From Oasisia sp. SBJ-2009 (Eukaryota > Annelida > Polychaeta > Sabellida > Siboglinidae): DNA of 64,000 nt. How positions within the stretch are numbered: the first letter of the stretch is position 1; each line of letters opens with the position of its first letter. Under the pieces are notes generated by a model, which searched no databases, had not been told where the DNA came from, and worked only from the letters and a program-made list of their open reading frames with translations. The stretch is from NCBI GenBank assembly GCA_964017155.1, contig OZ024861.1:51578809-51642808 (forward strand), in the 5' to 3' direction. The position numbers were made by a program, and so were the translations under genes. Below, piece after piece: positions 39,201 through 52,518 of the stretch.

Positions 39201-42200
39201 TTATCTACAGACCTGCTCCAGGAGCATGTTGTGTCCTGTTATCTACAGACCTGCTCCAGGAGCATGTTGTGTCCAGTTATCTACAGACCTGCTCCAGGAG
39301 CATGTTGTGTCCAGTTATCTACACACCTGCTCCAGGAGCATGTTGTGTCCAGTTATCTACAGACCTGCTCCAGGAGCATGCTGTGTCCTGTTATCTACAG
39401 ACCTGCTCCAGGAGCATGTTGTGTCCAGTTATCTACAGACCTGCTCCAGGAGCATGCTGTGTCCAGTTATCTACAGACCTGCTCCAGGAGCATGTTGTGT
39501 CCAGTTATCTACAGACCTGCTCCAGGAGCATGCTGTGTCCTGTTATCTACAGACCTGCTCCAGGAGCATGTTGTGTCCAGTTATCTACACACCTGCTCCA
39601 GGAGCATGTTGTGTCCAGTTATCTACACACCTGCTCCGGGAGCATGTTGTGTCCAGTTATCTACACACCTGCTCCAGGAGCATGTTGTGTCCTATGTCCG
39701 AGGCGGTCATGTCCATGTTGGCAGCGAGGAACTGAGACAGCCACTCGCGCAGCTGGGCGATGTAGTCCAGAAGCTGGGCACCTCGCTGTGAATCCGTCTT
39801 CTGCAGAACAGCACAGATCAAGTAGTCAGTAGACTATTGGTTTGATACAGGTTTAACCAGATGTAAACATGGGGATATTAGTAAATAAATGTTTTTTAAT
39901 GGATTCCATGATGTTTTCATATGTTTTTCAAAACATGTTTAATTAGCAACAGTCACTGGTAATAGACACAGCTCCCCACCCCCCCCCCCCCCACCCCCAC
40001 CCCCCCCCCACCCCATCTAGTATATCACTCACACTCTTTTGGGACAAGACATTTTCATAAAGAGAATTGATGCTAACATAAAAAATTTATATTTGAAAAT
40101 AAATTACTTAAATGCATCTTAATTTAGGAGGCAGTCTGTTTCTAATCTTCATTTTATTAATACAATATTCTTCAGATTATAAAAACACTGCCTGCCAAAT
40201 TATGTTCTGTAACTATATAATAACTTAAAAACAATATATTTAAATGACAAACAAAACAACTAATTTCAAAAAAGCTTAATTGGCAATATTCCCGAGGCAG
40301 GCTTGAGATGACCACAGCACCCTTCAGAGTTCACCATTTCCTATTTCCCGGCACTCAACACAGACTTTCTGTTAAAATGACTACAGCTAGCTACAGAGAA
40401 TGGCTTCCCTCTCTTCAACGGCCCATCATGTACTCACTATGGTAGGTCTGGCAGTGAAACAATCAGCTTCATTGATCTTGTCGTAGATGAATGTCAGGTT
40501 GATTGCGTCGACAATGGAAGTGGCGTCTCCGACATCAACTGCCATACCTGTAGAAATAACAGTACATTCATAACTATCAACATGTGTGTCTATAGACATC
40601 ACCCGCATGTATAGATTAAACATGTTCTAGAAAACCTGAAGTTACTATACTTAAGCCAGCTGTAAGAATGGCCTGTTCAAAAGGTTTCTAATCAAACAGA
40701 ATCAAACACATGCAGCAAATCACAGAGGCAGAACGGTAATCAGGCAATGGCGAACACTTCATATTATTGTCACCAAACTGACAGTTTGGTCATAGTAAAG
40801 TAAAAAAGGCAAGTTCTTATATAACGCAATATCCAGTCCTCACGACAATTCAATGCGCTTCACATTTTACTTCCCTGACAGACCTGTTCACTCAGACACC
40901 ATTTCGGCTTCTCAGTGGGAAGCATCCAGCCATATGCTACAATTACTACGTGAAGGCTGCTCGTACACATATACACTACTGTCTATAGCCAGGTACTCAT
41001 GTATACAACTGAGTGAACTGGAGCAATGTAGAGTGAAAAAACTTGCCCAAGGTTTTAACACCGCACGTAGCACAGGATTCGAACCCGGGTTCTCGTAGTC
41101 GAGAGTCCGAAGCTCTGCCCCTGAGCTCTACGAAAGAAACATGTGATGACATACCATTGATGAGGGCGCAATAAACACTCCTGAGTTCGTCAGGGAGCAC
41201 CTCGTCCTTGAGACACAGGAAGGCTTCTTCAATCGTCAGGTAGCACAGATCCTCCGTGATCACTTGGATGGCAAAACTGTTGCGACCCTGCCACAAACAT
41301 CAGCTAGTTTGTTACAGTTAAGGTAACAAATCAGTGTGACTGCTGTATGCTGCATGCTGTATAACATAACAAATTGTTCATGCTGCATCTGTGGAATTAC
41401 ATTGCTAGTAATATTAATTGTATAATGACATTTCATTTTCATGCACACAAAATATATGGAACTACCATGTTGCTAGGGAAATCAAATATATACACCACAG
41501 TTGAGCTAATATGTGCAGATATGTTGACCTGTTGATATGTTGACCAATGATCGAGCCTGTCTCAGTTCTAAAATGACGGGAATTTGAATTAAACATAATT
41601 TTTTACAAACACGTTTGTACAACAAAACCATATCTGTAAACCATGGGCCTAGAACATGAACAGATCCAAAGTTTTCATCCAATCGGCTGAAAGTACAATC
41701 TACAGTCTACTTGGCCTAAATCTACAGTCTACTTGGCCTAAATCTACAGTCTACTTGGCATAAATCTACAGTCTACTTGGCCTAAATCTACAGTCTACTT
41801 GGCATAAATGTTTGTCCTCTGAGCAAAGTCATACTCACAGCACAGAGATTTCCAAATAGGTCCAGCTGGTGTGTAAGAAACAGATACTCCTCATCTGTGT
41901 CATGGGCCCTCTACAACAACCACAGAACAGATACTCATCATCTGTGTCATGGGCCCTCTACAACAACCACAGAACAGATACTCATCATCTGTGTCATGGG
42001 CCCTCTACAATAACCACAGAACAGATACTCATCATCTGTGTCATGGACCCTCTACAATAACCAGAGAACAGATACTCATCATCTGTGTCATGGGCCCTCT
42101 ACAATAACCACAGAACAGATACTCATCATCTGTGTCATGGACCCTCTACAATAACCAGAGAACAGATACTCATCATCTGTGTCATGGGCCCTCTACAATA

Positions 42201-45200
42201 ACCAGAGAACAGATACTCATCATCTGTGTCATGGACCCTCTACAATAACCAGAGAACAGATACTCATCATCTGCATCATGGGCCCTCTACAATAACCAGA
42301 GAACAGATACTCATCATCTGTGTCATGGACCCTCTACAATAACCAGAGAACAGATACTCATCATCTGTGTCATGGACCCTCTACAATAACCAGAGAACAG
42401 ATACTCCTCATCTGTGTCATGGACCCTCTACAATAACCAGAGAACAGATACTCCTCATCTGTGTCATGGACCCTCTACAATAACCAGAGAACAGATACTC
42501 ATCATCTGTGTCCTGGGCCCTCTACAATAACCAGAGAACAGATACTCATCATCTGTGTCATGGACCCTCTACAATAACCAGAGAACAGATACTCATCATC
42601 TGTGTCATGGGCCCTCTACAATAACCAGAGAACAGATACTCCTCATCTGTGTCATGGGCCCTCTACAATAACCAGAGAACAGATACTCATCATCTGTGTC
42701 ATGGGCCCTCTACAATAACCAGAGAACAGATACTCATCATCTGTGTCATGGACCCTCTACAATAACCAGAGAACAGATACTCCTCATCTGTGTCATGGGC
42801 CCTCTACAATAACCATAGAACAGATACTTATCTGTGTCATGGGCCCTCTACAACAACCACAGAACAGATACTCATCATCTGTGTCATGGGCCCTCTACAA
42901 CAACCACACAACAGATACTCATCATCTACAACAATCACAGATGAACGGTTCCTGAACATGTCTGAGGGTGTGAAGCAATGCCTCTGAGCTGGATGCAATA
43001 ACGTACACCCATCTGCACTTCAACAAAGTATAGTAATATACTGCCACCTTAACTTGAACACGTGATACGATTGGTTCAGTGATAGCTGCCCACCTTAAAC
43101 TGAACAAGATGCAGTGATATTTTCTTGTCTCAAATTGAACAACATGCAGTGATATTTTATTTGTCTCAAATTGAATAAGATGCAGTGATATTTTCTTGTC
43201 TCAAATTGAACAACATGCAGTGATATTTTATTTGTCTGAAATTGAACAAGATGCAGTGATATTTTCTTCTCAAATTGAACAACATGCAGTGATATTTTAT
43301 TTGTCTCAAATTGAACAAGATGCAGTAACTGACATGCCACTACCTCAATTTGAACAAGATGTGCCGCCACCATAACTTGAACAATGCACAGTAACATACC
43401 ACCACTTCAATTTAGACAGATGCAGTAAAATGACCTTTCACCACCTCAACTTGAACAGATGCAGTAACATTCCGCCACCTCAACTAAAAGGTGGCACTGA
43501 CCGAAAACATCCACTCGATATCAGTTTCTGACTGGCTCCCCTTACGCACATCTCGGACGAACTCATGCAGAGAGACCCAGTGATGGCGGTTGTCTGTGGA
43601 CACAAACACAACTCCGGGCGTGCGGCGGATCTTCTCTCCCAGCTCCGTATGGTAGACACAGTTCTACAGGCACAAGAACAAAACAAACAGGTGACAGGTG
43701 GCAGATCTTCTCTCCTAGCTCTGTATGGTAGACACAGTTCTACAGGCACAAGAACAAAACAAACAGGTGACAGGTGGCAGATCTTCTCTCCTAGCTCTGT
43801 ATGGTAGACAGTTATACAGGCACAAGAACAAAACAAACAGGTGACAGGTGGCAGATCTTCTTTCCCAGCTCTGTATGGTAGACACAGTTCTACAGGCACA
43901 AGAACAAAACAAACAGGTGACAGGTGGCAGATCTTCTCTCCTAGCTCTGTATGGTAGACACAGTTCTACAGGCACAAGAACAAAACAAACAGGTGACAGG
44001 TGGCAGATCTTCTTTCCCAGCTCTGTATGGTAGACACAGTTATACAGGCACAAGAACAAAACAAACAGGTGACAGGTGGCAGATCTTCTCTCCTAGCTCT
44101 GTATGGTAGACAGTTATACAGGCACAAGAACAAAACAAACAGGTGACAGGTGGCAGATCTTCTCTCCTAGCTCTGTATGGTAGACACAGTTCTACAGGCA
44201 CAAGAACAAAACAAACAGGTGACAGGTGGCAGATCTTCTTTCCCAGCTCTGTATGGTAGACACAGTTCTACAGACACAAGAATGGAGTTGTGAATGTTAC
44301 ATAAAGTGAGCTAGACCTACCTTGTGGCCTTCCATCAGCCAGGCCTGTGTAATGTAGGTCTGGTTGTCTGAGATGGACACGCCATCACACACACACAGCA
44401 CACTCAGCAGGTCCAGGTAGCAGTAGTTCTACAACGAAACCACACAAATACGGGTTGATTGGTGATAAACTAGTACAAACACATACAGAGTCATCAACAT
44501 GTTTGTGAGTGAGGTATCACTTTGTTCTGTCAGAAAAGGTCTGTGAAGGCACCAGTGTGTTTACGGGTGATGTAAAAAGTAAACACAAGTTCCTTAGGAT
44601 TGCTTAAAACTCTCTTTTCTTTACTCCCGGGCAGACCTGTTCAATCAAAACCATCTCAGCTTCTCTGGGAAGTATCCATCCATGCTGCAATTAATGCGCG
44701 AAAGCTGTCCATACTCAAATATCCACCACTGTCTATCACCAGGTACTCATTTATAAAATTGAGTGAACTGGTGTAAGGTAGAGTACATGAACTTGCCCAA
44801 TGTTCACCACAGAAGCACAGGATTTAAACGCAGGTTCTCTTAGTCGAGAGACAAATGTTTTGTCCACTGAGCCACTGTGCTACTATTAGAACTACTGCCT
44901 GTATTACCTTGTTCTGTCGAAGCAGGTCCACAAAATCGTCAATGTGTTTGTGAGTGATGCGGTCCACAATCTTCCTGTTGTCTTTCACTAGCTGCATCAC
45001 CATCTTGGCTGCATTCAGACCAATATCCCCCTGAGAAAACACAACAGAAGTATGACAAGTACCATCTGTTATGCTGTACACAAGCACATACACATGCAGA
45101 CATATGCATGCAGACATGCACAGACACAACACACCAACAGGAATGCATACATCCACACATACAGACACACTTGTAGACACAGACACACACAGACATACAT

Positions 45201-48200
45201 ATAGACAACATGCACACACATACACAGACCACAACTGGTGAGAAATAATAGATAACAAGGAGATCTATGACTAGAAGCATAGCTTTATGTAGAGACCCAT
45301 CCACCCGTCATTAGGACGGGTAAAAACGAATTTGGACGGGCAGAAATATGGGTGGACGGGTAAATAAATGAAGGAGCAAAAAGTCCTTAAAAACAATATA
45401 TATTGTTAGTTATGCCTTGAAAGTGAGTAAATGGTGTCATATGTGTGTTTGTAGCCCATTTGAGGTTATCAGACACATCTGAAAGTTCGTAAACTGGCTT
45501 AACAGTTAATATCCATGTGTCCACCAAAACATGTGTGACTGGCAATAATTTTATCCTGCATAAAGCCCTGACTAGAAGTACCTGGTATGAAATCTGGGTG
45601 TTGAAGAAGTCGATGTACTTGGCAATGTAGAGTTCGTTCTTGCGACTGTTGCCCATGAGGTATGTGTAGAGAACCTCGTAGCACTTCACCAGAAGTGTGA
45701 CGATGTGACTGAAGTAGACAGCAGGAAGGCAGCAGTGAAAGTTTTGTTTGACTGAAACTATCCAAGATTAGGGCTCGCAACTACATTAACACCTACCAGG
45801 GATAGTAATATGTAGATGAAATACACTGCTGGAAATGACTAAAATTAATATATTATACAAGTAATGTGTGGTTGAAACAGAAACCCAACTCGTATTGGAC
45901 TAATCGTCCTATATCGCTTCATGCAGTATGATGGTATCACGAATAGTAAAAAGTTTCAAGCGCAGAGCCATAGCACACAAACATCATTAAGTGTTATCAT
46001 GACTGGGGCAGGCAAGATTCATTGCTGGACCACGGGACTGCCCAAGTTTAGGATGACAATGTGATGTCACCTTCAACTGGTGGTTCCTTGCTACAAGCTT
46101 CTGGACTTACCGCTGGTCAGCACTGCCTCGGTACGGAATCTGGAGCAGTTTCACCAGCAGCTCCACAATCTAAACCCACACAGTGAACACAACAGATACA
46201 GTACATGTGGAAGGTACTGTTGGTGGCGCCAACATTTGGTTGTTTTGTATGTCGTACATTTTAAATACAATGCTCCAAAGTTAGGTAATTTCTTACAAAA
46301 GAAATAACACATTTCTGTTTTCCTTCTAGTTCCGATTACATAATCCATAATAATTAAAACCTGTTACATTAAAAACACTATTTTACTTTTTTTTATGTTT
46401 AAACCACCCATGCCAAGTACCTATACCATACCACATTAACATCATACAGATCTAAATAGAAACTGAATTGTGTTCTAGGCAATTAAAATTACAATTCAAG
46501 CACACGGATAAGTGAGTTTACCACCACCAGTGACATCACTCATACCCACCCTGAGGTTGCGAAGCAGTTTCTGCCGCTCCTTGTTGGGTACATCGTAGAC
46601 AATGAGGAAGGTGTGCAGCTCTTGCAGGGCCTGGACAGGTCGTAACAATGTACACCGCTGTTATTACTGGGGCATTGTGTATTTCAAACCTAGGCTTTCA
46701 TTATGTCATTTCTAAAATTCATTCATATCTTGGTGACAGTTCCTTGTGATGTCACTTTACCAAATGTTAACTACACAAATCAAACATATAGTTCTAAGAT
46801 AGTACAAAAAGTACTGATGTGATTTGTATGGTTGCAGATTCTACTTATAGCAAATGTCTGACAAATGTGCTACAGAACTAAGTCAACTTATTTTAAATGA
46901 TACATCAACTAAATTCATTATGAGAGGTAGAAATAACAAAAGGAGATGAACACCAACCTGAACAATTTCATGTGTCTGCTTTGCCTTCAGAGTCATTCCA
47001 CCTTTCTTCTGTAAAACAAAACAACACAACACATTGCACTGACAGAGTGTGTATGTAAACAGTCTTAAACCGAGTCATTTATAAAGATTACAACTGACAC
47101 ACTACTTACTGACATCAGCAATTTACTGTTTCAACTGTTGTAGAATTATACATAAATAAAATCATCATACATTTCACAGTTTAGCCAAGAGCAATGTTGA
47201 CATTTAATATAATTTTTACTGCCAAGCCAACCAAATGGAAACATCTGAAACAAATGTAACAAACCAACAACGCATATATTCACAAACCCTGCAATAGTGA
47301 AATCTTTCTGCATATGCCATTTGCAACGTGGAATTATTATTGGTTTCCTATGAAAACAACACATGCTGAACCAATTTTGGTGTTTCCATCAGACCAGGGA
47401 TACACTGTTGCAATATTGTGACCCAGTGAAAATTCTGATGTCAACAATTCTAATAGTCGACACATTTATGTCACTTACAGATCAGTCAACACCAGACTTG
47501 TTTTACATTGACAAAAACTACGAGATCTACTCACATCTGCGATGAGTTTTTGCAGAAAGGGAACCATGCCTGCGACATAGTTAAATGTCTCGACGTGCTG
47601 ATCAGTCACCCTCTGAATGGTGAAGGCATCGTCATATCTCATTTCCTTCGAGACGCCAATCTGCAGACATGACAACAACTGGAGTGAGGGGAGAGCAAGA
47701 AATCAGGGCAGTGTGTTTATGACAGTTGGACGGGATAACAACTGCCTCTGTCAGTGGAGATTGTAGTTAGTAAATAACTTATCTGAATATTCAATCACAC
47801 CAAGCATAGAACACAATTAAAAACTTATATAACATGTTGAAATTTGCAGTTGTGCAAGAAGTGATTCTTCACACATATATGATTTATAATTTATAATCTA
47901 TGACATCAAATTGTCATGAGAGCATCAATATGAATATTCTACCTGTCTGAGTGGAGCCTACCTGTCTGAGTGGAGCCTACCTGTCTGAGTGGAGCCTACC
48001 TGTCTGAGTGGAGCCTACCTGTCTGAGTGGAGTCTACCTGTCTGAGTGGAGCCTACCTGTGAGTGGAGCCTACCTGTCTGAGTGGAACCTACCTGTCTGA
48101 GTGGAGCCTACCTGTCTGAGTGGAGCCTACCTGTCTGAGTGGAGCCTACCTGTCTGAGTGGAACCTACCTGTCTGAGTGGAGCCAACCTGTCTGAGTGGA

Positions 48201-51200
48201 GTCTACCTGTCTGAGTGGAGTCTACCTGTCTGAGTGGAACCTACCTGTCTGAGTGGAGTCTACCTGTCTGAGTGGAACCTACCTGTCTGAGTGGAGCCTA
48301 CCTGTCTGAGTGGAGCCTGGGTCCACTGTAGAGCAGCCATTGACATGTCTCCATCTCCCTCCTTAGACACCTGCTTCCTCTTGTATGCATCTGAAACAGT
48401 CAGAGCAGTTGTTTTATTCTGAAGTACTCAGATGCAGTTTTCACGATGCATCAGTCTTTATTCAATTATGACCTTGTCAAAATTAAATTACAATTCTTGA
48501 ACAAGCAAAATCATTTAATTAATCCACTGGGGACAGTGTGGCGGGGAAAGTTCAACAGAGCACAGAACATGCTCTGTTTCCATGTTCTGTGCAGTACACA
48601 GACATGCGAGAGAGATACTCTCACGATAAAGTATCATCAACAGTGATCAGACATAAGTGCTACAGAATGGAAGTTGAATGTTTTTCTGAGGACACAGAAC
48701 CATGGTGATGACATGGCTATCATGTTGGTGACATGGCTATCATGTTGGTGACATGGCTATCATGTTAGTTACATGGCTATCATGGTGATGACATGGCCAT
48801 CATGTTGGTGACATGACTATCACGCTTGCTTGTATTTATATAAAAAATAGTTGCTTCATTAATGTTCTTGAAATTGTTATTACATTTGCTTAAACCTACT
48901 AGTAATGATTATTTAGCAACAGGTTGTCAAGGCCTTAATGATATGCCATGCTTTCAATTATTTCTATGCCATAGATGTACCATGACTTGAACAAACTGAA
49001 GCAGTCTCACCTGGAAGTGCGTGGAGCCAGGTGTTGGTGACAACATGCTCGATGCGACAGTACGTCTCAAACTCAATCTCATCACTTTGCTGAAAACAAC
49101 AACGACATGGCTTTAGTTACTGTAACAGACAGTGACACCCTAGAACATGTCTCACTGAATTGGTCTGGAACCTGTATATAATTAGTTTTTTTGATATAAT
49201 TGGAAGTATGTTTATACAATTATTTGTACATTATTTTATATATTGTGAAACATTATTTTATATATTGTGAAATCTAGTCTATGTGAGTCATATCAAACTA
49301 TACTGATACCCATTTTCTGGTTGTCTGTGATTTCTTTTCCAAAGACGAGAATATGAACAAGTGTGTGCACGTTTTGTGTAATCCTAATAAACATGTTCTA
49401 GTACACTCTGTGTCTGTGTCTGTGTCTGTCTGTGTCTGTGTCTGTGTCTGTGTCTGTGTCTGTGTCTGTGTCTGTATCTTATGAATGAATAAGTGTCATT
49501 CTCAAACTGAATAACTCAAATAAACCCAGTCTGAGAGACATTCCCCCGTGTGACATCCCAAGGTGACGCAGTAAACACTGGCGTTACCTTGACAACCACA
49601 GTAAACACTGGCATTACCTTGACAACCACAGTAAACACTGGCGTTACCTTGACAACCACAGTAAACACTGGTGTTACCTTGACAACAGGATGCAGTCTGA
49701 AGACAGCATTGGCGTCGCGGTGATCCTGGGTCAGTCTGACATTCTGGTTTGCGTCAACACACAAATAGTGACGCGTCGTCATGTGTCTGAACCGACACTG
49801 TTGTCCCCAGCGTAGCACAGAACCTACGCAGATGAATCAGCGGTAAATGCAGGCTTCAGTAATGTCACTCAATTAGAGGTACTTTTTGTGCAAGAATGAA
49901 ACATAATATTACCCTGTTCCTTTTGTATGACACATTCCCAGAGGCTAGCTGAGCATGAAGCTGTTTATCTGCTCAAATATACTGCATTTAATGCATTTAC
50001 AAAAAGGAGACATGTATGTCAAAGCAGACATTTTCAAAGAAAGGAGACAAAATTAGAATAACTAGTCACTGTTACAATTTTACAAACTTATTTATTGGTT
50101 CATAAAAATACTGCAATTTTTGCGTCATTATCTTTTTTAACCATTATTTACAATCTGTATTTAACTATCGATCACATTAATTATTTATTGAATACTGTTG
50201 AGTTTTTTAACCTTTATTTACAATTTTTATTTTATTTAACTATCGATCACGTTATTTATTTGTTGATTACTATTGATTGTCTCATGCTCAATACAAACAA
50301 ATAAGTACTTTTATGTATTTGTGTCATGTTTATGCTACTACTCACCACAGATAACACTAGACTCGAGCTCCAGCTCCCAGTAGACAATGCCAGATGTGGA
50401 TGGAAACATGTGGCGGTTGTTGTTGTGGTCCATGGGTCGCAGACGCAAGTGGACTACATCACGTTAACAGACAGCACAGTTATCATCATCACAGCACTTC
50501 AATAGTGAACCTGTAGACACCATCATGTTCCACCACCATCGCCACAGGATCCTTGGGAAATGTAACATTTTAATAACTGTCTTGTCTTTAGAACTTGTCA
50601 TCCTACGTTTACCAAATTGAGTGGAACAGTGTTTAGAAAGATGCTGCATAGAACTAATCTAAAAGAAGAGGTAATGTGTTTAGAAAGATGCAACATAGAA
50701 CTAATCTGAAAGAAGAGGTAATATGTTAACAAAGATGCACATAATGTGATCTTGTTATTTTGCATTCTAAAATATGTTTTCATTCAATCAATACAGTATA
50801 GAACATCACCCAAATTAGTTAAATATTACCATCTTCTGTGACCTCATCGTGGAAGAGACCCTCTGCACAAAGGTAGGCCTCTATTTCCTTGTGGAACAGA
50901 CGGAGAGGTACTCCAGCCTGTAGGAGAGATACAACTTGTCAGGGATACAACAGGTTAGAAGCTCCACTGTGGGTAACAGAGAGCAACTTGTAAACCTCTC
51001 GATATAATGGGAGCTCTCTGGCTATAGTAAGAAAATTACACCTCACGATTGTTATTACTAAAAACATGTCAAGTAGTTGGTGGGTTAATTATCATGGTGG
51101 TAGGAGGAGGGAATATTACGCTGGGAAATAATTGTACAAGAAGGACAAAAGTGGCATGGGGAAATGGAGGATATTTGAGAGACAATCAGGAGAAATGATG

Positions 51201-52487
51201 GGATGATTGGAGCTCCCTGAAACACAAGCAAAGGATAACACAATAAAAAGCTAATTGTGTTGGAAACAACAAGAGAACACAACATCTGGTAGTGGGATTG
51301 GGCCCTGTGAAAGAGCAAGAGTAAACTACACATTACACACAGAGACAAGAGGCACTAGACTGACTGTACCTTCAGCATCTCAGTGGCCTGTGGCTCTGGC
51401 TTGTATCTGCGGTAGATGGTGAACCCTGACTGACCCATTGACAGATTGAGTTCATGGCTAAAAGCAGCATAAACACACGATGGCTGAATACTCTCTGTAA
51501 TTGTATATGGATTTGTAATATTACTGGGCAGAACATGTTACAAAATAATATACAAAACAGTGCTGAGAAAACAACTAGACATTAATTTACCTCATTGAGA
51601 ATCACAGTCATTCATACTATTATATAATGCATCTATAGTTGAATAAATATACAGCCATTACATAGTGCAGACATTTGTTAAAATCATTTAAATGACTGAC
51701 TTTCATCCTGAGATCAAAAGACATGTGATAGGAAGCTCATCTTAGAATATATGGAAGAGGGAAACAAGACAGAGGTATTTATCTCTTTTCAGCAATTGTG
51801 TTGCATAAACAAAAACTACCAGTATTTATCTAATCTGTCCATAACATTTATCAAAGACAAGTCTCTACCTGAGACTGTAGACTGTACCTGAGATGAGACT
51901 GTAGACAGATCGTTCATCAAACAGGCCTTTGCAGATTTTTATTTTATTAAACAAAATTCATAAAATGTGTAGACTTTACCAAGACAAGTCTATACCTGTA
52001 GACTATACCTGAGACTAGACTGTACCTGAGACTGTAGACTGTACCTGAGACTGTAGACTGTACCTGAGACTGTAGACAGACCGTTCATCAAAGAGGACCT
52101 TGCTGACATGCAGGTACTGGCCGGGACTCTTGATGCTCTCCAGAATCACCTGGTCCCCCACTTGTACCTGTGTCACCATGGCAACAAACGATTGTCATAG
52201 CAGTCTCTTGTGCTGGGACGTCTGAACATTGTTATTGTTTCAGTGTGTCCCAGAAGTAGGTCGTGTTCTCATGTCATGCAGCAACAAACCACTAACATAT
52301 GACCCAGCCCATATAGAGCCTTTTGAAATATTAAACCCCCAAGTTTTCCACACACACCACTGGACAAATTTTGAAAAAGTCTGAACCCAAAACCATTCAA
52401 GTGGACCCACTAGATTCCATGCAAAATTTCAGCCTGACATTTACAAAACGAACGAACGAACGAACGAACGAACGAACGAACGAACGA

Positions 52488-52518
<31 letters not shown>

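Noticed and set aside
41075..41130. A functional tRNA gene
   Set aside because: A and B boxes are present but no cloverleaf closes; it is the head of a SINE with other copies in the window.
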